DNA of 64,000 nucleotides from Salinivibrio kushneri. GTDB lineage: Bacteria; Pseudomonadota; Gammaproteobacteria; Enterobacterales; Vibrionaceae. Under the pieces are notes generated by a model. It was not told the origin of the DNA, ran no database searches, and worked only from the letters and a program-made list of their open reading frames with translations. The first letter of the stretch is position 1. Each line of letters begins with the position of its first letter. A program made the position numbers and the translations under genes. The stretch spans positions 1,761,001-1,825,000 of the forward strand of contig NZ_CP040021.1 in the NCBI RefSeq assembly GCF_005280275.1, written 5' to 3'. Of this stretch, positions 46,501 through 54,194 are shown one piece after another.

Positions 46501-48645
46501 TTCCACATACTCCTTCATTTCTTTGCAGATAAATAACACTTTATCTGCCCTTTGAATAATATCTAGCTCCCCATTTAACCCTTTTTTATAGTTCTTATCT
46601 TTTTTTATCGCATACGTTTTGTCAACCTCCATCATTTTTGCCGCATACGTCTCATGCCAGAGCCCCCTCATTTCATAGACAAACTCGTATCCAACACTAT
46701 CTCTAAGATCAAGGATAGGCTTAGCGTTTTCATGATTAGAAGCTGCTATGACAGTTCTGGGACTTAGCCATGCAAGTATACGCTCTAAGATTTTCATGTC
46801 TTTTGGTATAAAAGCAACCTTGTCCTTGTATTTAAAAGTACTAGAATGATAAGAGATTAGAGGGAGTTTTACACCAATCTCATCAAAAGCTTCTTTTAAA
46901 TGTAAAGAACGGCGATGATAGCCAGCTTCTGTATTACTACCCGTTGTAAAAACGAAATACAATATATTCGACGTTGAGCACTCACGAAAAAGGTGGGAAA
47001 TAGATTCACAGAACCCCCTGAAATTTTTCCAGTTCAGTTCATGGACAGACTTAACGGGCAGAGATTTGGGAGCAACAATATTGACATCATAACTTGTGCG
47101 CTTAGCTCTTTTTTTGCTAGTCTCGAATAAAACTGTTTCAAATAGAAAACTGTCGTTCAAAAAGGTCTCGTCAAAATTTTCCCCATACACGACAAGCTTA
47201 ACACGACTCAAATCTCTGATGTTTTTTAAGTAGATTCCAATTAGTGCTCTCAATTCTTCTTGCGAGACAGAGGTAGAGTCAAAGAACAATTTTAGTATTG
47301 GGGATTCTCTGTTTATTCCTTCATTAAAAGCTTTATGCCTATGCACTGAATTTTCCAAGTCCATAACAATCGCTTCTGGCACCATCTCCTTATGGTCCAT
47401 TATACGCGCCTCGTCCTTCAGCGCGCGCACCATCGGTTGGATGTGCGTGGAGAAAAGCAGATCGACACTCGACTGAGGAGTAGGCAGCTTCAATGACGCC
47501 TGCAGGCTGGATACCAAGCTTTCGATATTACCTGCTTTAAAGCTGATTACACTTTCATACTTGTCTGCGTATTCGGCGAGTGGCGCGACATCTGATACAA
47601 CCAGCCGCTTACCGTAGGCTAAGGCTTCGGTCGCTTTCATAGGTGGTACTAGCTGGCTTACAGGTAGGGGCTTACGTGGGATCACCACCGCATCCAATAA
47701 TGCGTAATAGTCTGGAACCGTATCATGCGGCACGCGGCCCATTTGAATCAGCCAAGACTTCTCATTATGTGATTTGTCAGCCGTTGTACTCGGCGTTACG
47801 GCTTGCTCATCCCCGACCAAAAGCAGCTTAATGTTTTCGCCTTGATCGACAAGTTGCTGACATGCGCCAATTAATGTCTCTAATCCCTCATAAGCCCCCA
47901 TACTGCCGATATAACCAATAACTCTATCATGCGTTTTAATCCCCAAGGCTGCTTTAAGGGCAGCACTTGGTTCGCGAAGAGTTGGAAGTGTATTAACCCC
48001 ATTGGGCACAATCGAGAGGTTTTCCGCTGTAACACCACGAGCAATTAGCTCATCGACCATAGGTTGATTAAGGGTGAACACTTTGGCGGCTTGCTTCGCA
48101 ACAAACGTATTTCGTTCACCCTCTTTTTTGCCTTGTTCACTGCTGGCATAACCGGGCTCGCGCGCATCTTTTGACAGTTCCCAAAAGCCACGAACTTCAT
48201 TGTAAAACGGTAAGCCGAGTTGCATGGCGGCTACCCATGCGGGCAAGCCAATGCGGTAGTCACTAGCGGCCAATACTGATGCGGGACGATAAATTTGAAA
48301 AAGCTCGACAAAACGCTCCACACTCGCTTTAAGGTGTGCTTGCTCATTGTCAGGAGCTGTATTTAGCCAAGGGCTATGGAAATAGCGTACACCGTCTACT
48401 GTCACTTGGTAATCACAATCAACGCTATCGTTTAATTCCCAAGGACGACCAGGGCGGACAAAACAAAATGTATCGATTCCATTTTGGTTTAGTGTTTCTG
48501 CCATGGTCTGTGTCCGAATGGCGTAGCCATTGCTAGCATAGCTTTGCCCGTGGCTTACCATATAGGCTAGGCGCTGTTTAATCGGATAATAAGGCGTTTT
48601 TTTTTGGCTCGCCAGTTCAATAGCGCGCTGAATCAAGTTATCCAT
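43573..48645 (-). CDS. Giant multidomain glycosyltransferase (four GT4-like domains)
   Basis: This protein has about 1690 residues. Start is ATG 48645 (MDNLIQRAIELASQKK), with AGAG 7 nt upstream; a GTG at 48663 is less likely. Residue numbers follow that start. Domain 1 (to about 415) has SYASNGYAIRTQTMAETLNQ, VIGYIGSMGAYEGLETLIGA and ATEALAYGKRLVVSDVAPLA. Domain 2 (about 550-915) has FIIGYFGSITYYEGIKFMLD. Domain 3 (about 920-1285) has FLIGVIGTIYKGTYPDLLIS. Domain 4 (about 1290-1690) has LLVAQNFNVGGVQKYSVQLI, IAFFGRVAPLKCVDFLARSF and ATEGLPYTFLEANELGTPVI. DNA for domain 1 has normal G+C, but everything left of about 47400 is clearly AT-rich, so the gene is mosaic. It may extend a long repeat unit. 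Confidence 0.85.
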   Translation of the reverse strand: MDNLIQRAIELASQKKTPYYPIKQRLAYMVSHGQSYASNGYAIRTQTMAETLNQNGIDTFCFVRPGRPWELNDSVDCDYQVTVDGVRYFHSPWLNTAPDNEQAHLKASVERFVELFQIYRPASVLAASDYRIGLPAWVAAMQLGLPFYNEVRGFWELSKDAREPGYASSEQGKKEGERNTFVAKQAAKVFTLNQPMVDELIARGVTAENLSIVPNGVNTLPTLREPSAALKAALGIKTHDRVIGYIGSMGAYEGLETLIGACQQLVDQGENIKLLLVGDEQAVTPSTTADKSHNEKSWLIQMGRVPHDTVPDYYALLDAVVIPRKPLPVSQLVPPMKATEALAYGKRLVVSDVAPLAEYADKYESVISFKAGNIESLVSSLQASLKLPTPQSSVDLLFSTHIQPMVRALKDEARIMDHKEMVPEAIVMDLENSVHRHKAFNEGINRESPILKLFFDSTSVSQEELRALIGIYLKNIRDLSRVKLVVYGENFDETFLNDSFLFETVLFETSKKRAKRTSYDVNIVAPKSLPVKSVHELNWKNFRGFCESISHLFRECSTSNILYFVFTTGSNTEAGYHRRSLHLKEAFDEIGVKLPLISYHSSTFKYKDKVAFIPKDMKILERILAWLSPRTVIAASNHENAKPILDLRDSVGYEFVYEMRGLWHETYAAKMMEVDKTYAIKKDKNYKKGLNGELDIIQRADKVLFICKEMKEYVEERVTNKEINSEIVGNGYKVNDLTSDVVNVKPYNKKSGEPFIIGYFGSITYYEGIKFMLDSVAELIKEGVNVKVLLIGKNSIRHKHVLNLDNYDFVQHEEFKKDILPYYEKINLFVVPRLPYEVCHSVEPLKPFDCFAKKVPLLLSDCKALKRLSGGDERCLTFKSGDKESFKEKVRTVIADGYPKEKLDVARNWVNEKLKWVNVAKTYVTFLTKEKKDIYYLYADKWWISYQWSGASINAINEMAVLSKDNNVYYNDIFVNDLFYGGVFDERKYLERHSREAKERKGNYSHFLPKVFRPTRHYDAAFYRSGSNEKCVNFFLKEVPEPKIFSHNYVKDIWEEGATVGFQTESSQELAIKNELANFDDDGTLGYVDSNFPPEQSFLRYQASAHEASESSKVFDSSRRNRLKKELNCNFLIGVIGTIYKGTYPDLLISAVEKIRTNHPELNAKIIFYSINILDEIPKKDWIIISKYDKESQEDALLQLDVIVNTWKSSAQVYSGSNKNIDAINHAIPLIAAKTPSYVEQLGESYPLFYDFDPSNENQESLTSEYLEDLLIKCSEEKFRENVSKYLMWRRSFLSIDSTSWLYNKQISRLRKKVLLVAQNFNVGGVQKYSVQLIKSISECDITILVSEKVSDEKIEELRKISSNIKIEYFVDGEFSLLENFDVAFINSFPVKGPELVSLLNHLNKCGSRVYPIVHSDIHPFTVEISKHLSLIDGLVTINAKIIEKIKENTGRDFKSHFSHITPVLEPENSRLDSHIAKSNRSKKIAFFGRVAPLKCVDFLARSFARYVVETSSEYQLLICGPLAHKGLDIVIEKANLHAERDAILIKNRSFDASERESLFRSVDALVYTTATEGLPYTFLEANELGTPVISSEVGAVSHLIDDGINGLTFNFRGLYLRNLYEEKPYNKLAKVMKDNEEENYQEFKRVMLRFESDDQAFFEMSKKAISFVNSSFSFEVMKSKFRHLVYNRF

Positions 48646-48663
48646 TTTTTTCTCTTTTATCAC

Positions 48664-48689
48664 AAAAAAGGCAGACGCTGGTCTGCCTT
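48664..48689 (-). terminator. Rho-independent terminator between wecC and the giant glycosyltransferase gene
   Basis: Minus-strand stem AAGGCAGAC/GTCTGCCTT (9 bp, GCTG-type 4-nt loop) followed by a T-run. It sits inside the long leftward operon. RfaH-modified polymerase from the JUMPstart could read through it, giving conditional expression of the downstream half. Confidence 0.9.
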
Positions 48690-48713
48690 GATAAAATGGG
48701 TTTGCTGTTTATC

Positions 48714-50048
48714 TTAAGCGGTGGCAACAGGCTCTGCACTGGCCTGCACTTGCAGTGTGGCGGTTGGTAACGCATTGGTTAGTCCAACGGCATCAATCAC
48801 TCGCGGCTGCCCGAGCAAGAATTCTGCTTGAGCCATGAACGGGTGATGCTTAACTAACACTGCATGGATATCGGCTTTTTCGGCATGATCTAGGCCAACC
48901 AGCTCAACATTGTCGAGCTGTAGCGATTTAGGCAATGAAATGATATTCGGCTCAATCACTTGCACTTTACAACCAAGCTGCGCCACCTGTTGGGCAATGC
49001 CCATGGCAGGACTTTCACGCAGATCGTCAATATCTGGCTTAAACGCAATCCCCATGCAAGCAACCACAAAGTCAGAACGGCTTTTTTCTGGGTGCTGCTG
49101 ATGGAGTTCATCAAGCTGTGCCTTAATTTTACTAAGCACCCAGTCCGGTTTACCATCATTGACGTGGCGAGCGGTACCGATAAGCTTTGCCTCTTCTGGG
49201 CACGAGTCCACAATAAACCAAGGATCAACGGCAATGCAGTGGCCGCCTACGCCTGCGCCGGGTTGCAGAATATTCACGCGAGGATGGCGGTTCGCTAATT
49301 GAATTAATTCCCAAACGTTAATATCGAGTTTATCGCTAATGATCGACAGTTCATTGGCAAACGCAATGTTCACATCGCGGAAGGCATTCTCAGTTAATTT
49401 CGCCATTTCGGCGGTGCGTGCAGTCGTCGTCACACACTCACCTTCGACAATAATGTTATACAAGTTAACCGCCGCTTCAGAGCACTTAGCCGTCATGCCG
49501 CCAATGACGCGGTCATTTTCTACCAACTCACGAACTACTTGGCCAGGAAGTACACGTTCTGGGCAATGGGCAATACGGATATCTGACGCTTCACCGTGTG
49601 TTTGCGGGAACGAAAGATCAGGGCGTGCCTCAGAAAGCCACTGCGCCATTTTCTCAGTCGCGCCCGCTGGGCTCGTTGACTCCAACACCACCAGGTTACC
49701 TTTTTCTAAAACCGGCGCAATTGCTTTACTCGCGGCTTCGATATAACTGAGATCGGCTTGGTGCGAGCCATGAATAGGATCGGATAAAAATGGCGTTGGA
49801 ACAGCAATTAAAAAGGCATCAGCCGACTTTGGTGTGGTCGTTGCCTGCAGATAACCCGCTTTCACTGCGCCTTGGATCACCACATCCAGTTCTGGTTCCA
49901 CAATGTGAATTTCACCGCGATTAATGGTGTCTACGGCATGTTGGTTGACATCCACACCGATAACGTTTGTTTTGCGCGAAGCAAAAACACCGGCAGTGGG
50001 TAAACCAATGTAACCTAGCCCGATTACTGAAATTGTTTCAAAGTTCAT
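48714..50048 (-). CDS. wecC: UDP-N-acetyl-D-mannosamine dehydrogenase WecC
   Basis: This is a 444-aa NAD-dependent enzyme of the UDP-glucose/GDP-mannose dehydrogenase family. It oxidises UDP-ManNAc to UDP-ManNAcA. The nucleotide-binding start is ISVIGLGYIGLPTAGVFA, the central block has TAEMAKLTENAFRDVNIAFA, and the catalytic Cys lies in GVGGHCIAVDPWF. MGIAFKPDIDDLRESPA marks the C-terminal domain. It is slightly longer than E. coli WecC at the C-terminus. It is 15 bp downstream of wecB. Together they supply the uronic amino sugar expected in this capsule. Confidence 0.92.
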   Translation of the reverse strand: MNFETISVIGLGYIGLPTAGVFASRKTNVIGVDVNQHAVDTINRGEIHIVEPELDVVIQGAVKAGYLQATTTPKSADAFLIAVPTPFLSDPIHGSHQADLSYIEAASKAIAPVLEKGNLVVLESTSPAGATEKMAQWLSEARPDLSFPQTHGEASDIRIAHCPERVLPGQVVRELVENDRVIGGMTAKCSEAAVNLYNIIVEGECVTTTARTAEMAKLTENAFRDVNIAFANELSIISDKLDINVWELIQLANRHPRVNILQPGAGVGGHCIAVDPWFIVDSCPEEAKLIGTARHVNDGKPDWVLSKIKAQLDELHQQHPEKSRSDFVVACMGIAFKPDIDDLRESPAMGIAQQVAQLGCKVQVIEPNIISLPKSLQLDNVELVGLDHAEKADIHAVLVKHHPFMAQAEFLLGQPRVIDAVGLTNALPTATLQVQASAEPVATA

Positions 50049-50063
50049 TTTTTAACCTTATTA

Positions 50064-51191
50064 TTAATGGTTGTTCCAAGCATTTAAAAAGTCGGCAATG
50101 CGCGCGCATGCCTGTCCGTCGCCGTATGGATTATGCGCCCGACTCATTTCGCGATAAGCACTTTCATTACTTAGCAAACGCGACAGTTGTTCGGTAATAA
50201 CGTTAACGTCTGTGCCCACGAGTTTGACGGTGCCTGCAGCAACCGCTTCTGGTCGCTCTGTGGTATCGCGCATGACTAACACTGGCTTACCGAGAGATGG
50301 CGCCTCTTCTTGGATGCCCCCAGAGTCGGTAAGGATGATATCCGCTTGATTCATCAAATAAACAAACGGCAAGTACTCTTGCGGATCAATCAAGTGAATA
50401 TTGTCGTGGTGCGCTAGTAAGCGTTTTACTGGCTCTTGTACATTTGGATTTAAATGTACCGGATAAACAATTTGCACTTCTGGATGCGCTTCCGCTGTTT
50501 GCGATAATGCTTGACAAATCCGCTCAAACCCGCCGCCGAAACTTTCACGTCGATGCCCGGTTACCAGGATCATTTTTTTCATTGGGTCGAAAAAAGCAAA
50601 CTGCTGTGCTAACTGGGCCGATAACTCTGGCTCTTTCTCAAATTTATTCACCACTTGCAATAGCGCATCAATCACAGTATTGCCGGTAACTGTAATTTGA
50701 TTATCTGCGATACCTTCATTTAATAAATTATCTTGTGAGCTATTGGTTGGTGCGAAGTGAAGATTAGCGATTGCTCCGGTAAGCTTTCTATTCCCTTCTT
50801 CTGGCCAAGGGGAATAAATATTTCCAGTACGCAGACCGGCTTCTACGTGTCCAACCGGGATTTGTTGATAATAAGCGGCCAGCGACGCGGAAAAGGTGGT
50901 AGCGGTATCTCCATGCACCAAAACAATATCCGGCTTAAATTCACTAAGTATCGGCTTTAATCCAGAAAGGATCCCGCTGGTAACATCGGTAAGGTCCTGA
51001 CCTGGCTTCATTAAGTTCAAATCATAATCTGGTTTTAGCTGGAACAAGTCTAACACTTGATCTAACATTTCTCTGTGTTGAGCCGTTACACACACCCTCG
51101 CATCGAAACGTTCGTCATCATTTAATCCAAGGGCTAAAGGGGCCATCTTTATTGCTTCAGGCCGCGTACCAAATACCGTTAATACTTTCAC
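50064..51191 (-). CDS. wecB: UDP-N-acetylglucosamine 2-epimerase WecB
   Basis: This 375-aa nonhydrolysing epimerase interconverts UDP-GlcNAc and UDP-ManNAc. It starts [20 protein letters not shown] and has [52 protein letters not shown] and [20 protein letters not shown]. All substrate- and allosteric-site blocks are intact. It precedes wecC by 15 bp and uses UDP-GlcNAc that the locus-borne GlmM/GlmU can make. Confidence 0.94.
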   Translation of the reverse strand: MKVLTVFGTRPEAIKMAPLALGLNDDERFDARVCVTAQHREMLDQVLDLFQLKPDYDLNLMKPGQDLTDVTSGILSGLKPILSEFKPDIVLVHGDTATTFSASLAAYYQQIPVGHVEAGLRTGNIYSPWPEEGNRKLTGAIANLHFAPTNSSQDNLLNEGIADNQITVTGNTVIDALLQVVNKFEKEPELSAQLAQQFAFFDPMKKMILVTGHRRESFGGGFERICQALSQTAEAHPEVQIVYPVHLNPNVQEPVKRLLAHHDNIHLIDPQEYLPFVYLMNQADIILTDSGGIQEEAPSLGKPVLVMRDTTERPEAVAAGTVKLVGTDVNVITEQLSRLLSNESAYREMSRAHNPYGDGQACARIADFLNAWNNH

Positions 51192-51266
51192 TCTTATTCC
51201 TTATTTATTAATCATTAATTTTTACACTAAACATCCTTGCCAAATTGGCAGCCTAACCATGGCTTA

Positions 51267-52922
51267 TCATGGTTGATACTCTAATAATTGTGCCGACGGT
51301 TGACGTCCTTCTACCTGGCCGTTTTCAATAAAGTGAACCAATGGATTCACACCACTTTCTGCGACATCGGGATACGTCTTTAAATACCATTCAGTATTAA
51401 ATTGAGGGCTGGGGTTTCGTCCCTCCTGCGCACCAAACCGCAAGTAATGTTCGATCGGATCTAAGTCAGATTGTGATGCAACATCAGGGTTCTGTTGCAA
51501 ATACCATTCTTTATCAAATAAATCTGTTAATTCAATAAGACGTGCTTGCTCAGCCAATGCCTCGGCCCGTTTTCTTTTGGGGCTATGACGTAAATTGCGT
51601 ACCGGCTCCGTCACTTTCCACAACGGCGATGAGTGATAACGATTAATTTGTTTTTCTAATGATTGCTTTTCGGCAACCGCTTTGGCCAAATCCAGCTTCA
51701 ATAAGCGATGGCGCTTGGTGATATTGGTGACTTTTACGTTATGCGCCTTGACCTGTTGCTGAAGCTTTTGCTCTTGGTCAAATGCATTTTCCAAACGCGC
51801 TTGCACCTTACTTAACTCGCACGCAAGATTATCCATCTCTACGGCTTGAGCGTCTTTTTCTGCGTTAACTTTTGCGATCGTTTGCTCATAGTTGCTTTTC
51901 TGCTGTTTAGCATCCTGCAGCGCTTGAGTGAGCTGTTTTATCTGTTGTTGTGACGCCGCCAGTTGGTTTTCTAAATCCGTTTTCTCTGCTAAGACCGTCT
52001 GTTGTGCTTTTGTCTCGGTCAGTAGCGCCTTCCTTTGTTGCTGCTCATCTTGATAAACGTGTTCAAGGCTTGCTTGGACTCTCTGCAACTCATTCTCTAA
52101 TTGAAGCGTCGCAGCCTCTTTCTCTTCTAGCTTCCGCGACCATGCCTGATCGGAAGCTTTATTTGCTTTTTCAGCCTCGGCGAGTTGTTTTTGTAACGAT
52201 TCAAGTTGTCCAGTTAACTTAGTCTGTTTTGTATTGCTCTCTTCAAGGGCATACTGCAACTGCGAAGCATCTTGTTCGCGCTTTTCCATTTGCTTATTCG
52301 CATACCGCAATTGCTCGACGGCTTGCTGACTTTGCTGGGCCAAGCTCGTCATATCGAACGGCAGAGTGGGATAGCTGTCACCCATCGGCAAAGTAACACT
52401 AAATAAGAGTTGTTCCAGTTGAGCAAACTCAGGGGACTGGATGATGTAATAAGCCGCGAATATATCGTATTCATCTTGTTGTGTGCGCGGCGCCATACTC
52501 ATTGCTTCGGGCCATTCGATGCCAAGAGACGTTAGCCAGCCTTGCCAGGCCTCAACATAGAACGTGGCATGGGTATGGCTAATGAGGTTCACCTTGTGCT
52601 GATGATTCGGCAACCATGCAAGTAGCGCTTTCGTGAAGCGCCTCCATTCTGCCAGTGTTTCCTCAATTGCCTTATCGTCTGCGCCATTACGCAGCGCATC
52701 GGCCAGGGTCGACTTTGCATCCCAAACATGCAGGATCACCTCATCAAACGACACTAGGTCCTGTTCGATATCCGCTAATGTACATGGGTTGGCAATGATC
52801 AGCGCCTCGCTGTCGCGAGGGTGAGCACTGGTGCCACTTTGTACAATTGGAAACGGACTCGTTTGCTGACTGAGCCACGCCTGCCATTGGGCACTCTTTA
52901 TGGTGCTAGCAATGACTTTCAT
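51267..52922 (-). CDS. Long coiled-coil protein with C-terminal WYLxxYPDVA repeats
   Basis: This is a 551-aa protein. Start ATG 52922 (MKVIASTIKSAQWQAWL) has GGAGAG 6 nt upstream. The first 200 residues form a globular domain resembling sulfotransferase/adaptor-like parts of glycan loci (not assigned). Residues about 205-430 are one long coiled coil rich in Gln, Glu and Lys, followed by a basic stretch SPKRKRAEALAEQARL. The C-terminus holds two copies of a motif: KEWYLQQNPDVASQSDLDPI plus EGRNP, and TEWYLKTYPDVAESGVNPLV plus EGRQP. The same motif occurs in the glycosyltransferase at 31021-33933. A chain-length or scaffold role is conceivable, as for coiled-coil rulers in other systems, but this is inference. 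Confidence 0.7.
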   Translation of the reverse strand: MKVIASTIKSAQWQAWLSQQTSPFPIVQSGTSAHPRDSEALIIANPCTLADIEQDLVSFDEVILHVWDAKSTLADALRNGADDKAIEETLAEWRRFTKALLAWLPNHQHKVNLISHTHATFYVEAWQGWLTSLGIEWPEAMSMAPRTQQDEYDIFAAYYIIQSPEFAQLEQLLFSVTLPMGDSYPTLPFDMTSLAQQSQQAVEQLRYANKQMEKREQDASQLQYALEESNTKQTKLTGQLESLQKQLAEAEKANKASDQAWSRKLEEKEAATLQLENELQRVQASLEHVYQDEQQQRKALLTETKAQQTVLAEKTDLENQLAASQQQIKQLTQALQDAKQQKSNYEQTIAKVNAEKDAQAVEMDNLACELSKVQARLENAFDQEQKLQQQVKAHNVKVTNITKRHRLLKLDLAKAVAEKQSLEKQINRYHSSPLWKVTEPVRNLRHSPKRKRAEALAEQARLIELTDLFDKEWYLQQNPDVASQSDLDPIEHYLRFGAQEGRNPSPQFNTEWYLKTYPDVAESGVNPLVHFIENGQVEGRQPSAQLLEYQP

Positions 52923-52964
52923 TTTTCTCTCCATTTCACCTAACCACTGGTTCAAAATTACGAT

Positions 52965-54194
52965 TTATTCATCGATATGTTCAGCGCTTGCTTCTTTGAC
53001 CGCTTCGTTAACACGCTTGGTCTTTAGCATGTTCTGCGTAGCGCTAGATAATGGGGCCGTATGCAAGCCAATCAGACGCATGATGTTTTTATTAATTTTT
53101 TTAACATCGTAGCGGTGTAGCGCCAATTGGTGACCCATGGCACCATGCTGGATAATCCATTCGGGATGGTCGATATACGCTTTCATCGCATTAAATAACG
53201 CGTGTGGGTCGTGCGGCGGAATTAATAAGCCACTTTTATGGTGCACAACCGTTTCTTTACACCCTGGGCTACAGGTAGTGATCACTGCCCGCCCCATTGC
53301 CATTGCCTCTTGGGTGCTTCTAGGCACGCCTTCTCGATAATAAGACGGTAAAACAAAAACGGATGATTTTTTTAGTGGAATACGCACATCGTCTACTTTA
53401 CCGGTATAGTGAATAACACCGTCATGGACTTTTTGCTTTAACAGCGCAGCCGATACGGCATCACGGCCTTGATCGGGCGCACCAACCACCCAACACTCGG
53501 CACGATAGCCTGCTTCTTTTAATGCTTGCGCGGCTTGCAGGTAGTACCAAATGCCTTTTTCGTTAAGCAAACGGCCAATAAATACAAAACGCACCGGTGC
53601 GGTGACCGACGGTTGAAATTGGTAATGATGTAGGTTTAAACCAATACCGTTGATCAAATGCACTTGGCCGGTTTTAATATTGTTTTTATCAATTAGATCG
53701 CGCTTGTCGTCTGGGTTCAGCAGAAAAAGATGATGGCTAAATCGCAGTGCACAGCGATAGAGAAACACTTGCACTTTCTGCAGTAGTTTTTGCTTTTTAC
53801 TGAACCCCGAGGGAGGTGGCGTAAAGGGCCGACCTAACCCTTCAATCTTGGTAACCCGTAGCGGGACTCCGGCTAATTTTGCCGCGACGGTGCCGTAAAT
53901 AACCGGTTTGGCGAAATAGCAAAACGAGACGTCAATATGATTTTGCTTAAACAGTTTATACAGTTGATAAACTGTTTTAATGTCTTGGTAAGGATTAATG
54001 CCCAAACGACTTAGCGAGTAGCGAATTGGCGTCGCGCCCAGCTCTAGAATACGTAGCTGCTGGGTAAAGGTTATCTCACTCACAAAGGCATATACAGTAT
54101 GGCCCGCCGCCACCATGTCTTTGATTAGTTCGCCACGAAACCCGACTAAACTCTCCGCCAGTGTTCCGACAATAGCAATGGTCTTGTGTTTCAT
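52965..54194 (-). CDS. Glycosyltransferase GT4 (capsule)
   Basis: This 409-aa GT-B enzyme starts MKHKTIAIVGTLAESLVGFR and has KIEGLGRPFTPPPSGFSKKQ, VRFVFIGRLLNEKGIWYYLQ, and the EX7E-like block FVLPSYYREGVPRSTQEAMAMGRAVI. It is of the WbpY/GumH-like GT4 type that acts on nucleotide sugars without metal, probably among the first glycan-assembling enzymes of the locus. Its start overlaps the stop of the KpsC-like gene (ATGA). Confidence 0.88.
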   Translation of the reverse strand: MKHKTIAIVGTLAESLVGFRGELIKDMVAAGHTVYAFVSEITFTQQLRILELGATPIRYSLSRLGINPYQDIKTVYQLYKLFKQNHIDVSFCYFAKPVIYGTVAAKLAGVPLRVTKIEGLGRPFTPPPSGFSKKQKLLQKVQVFLYRCALRFSHHLFLLNPDDKRDLIDKNNIKTGQVHLINGIGLNLHHYQFQPSVTAPVRFVFIGRLLNEKGIWYYLQAAQALKEAGYRAECWVVGAPDQGRDAVSAALLKQKVHDGVIHYTGKVDDVRIPLKKSSVFVLPSYYREGVPRSTQEAMAMGRAVITTCSPGCKETVVHHKSGLLIPPHDPHALFNAMKAYIDHPEWIIQHGAMGHQLALHRYDVKKINKNIMRLIGLHTAPLSSATQNMLKTKRVNEAVKEASAEHIDE

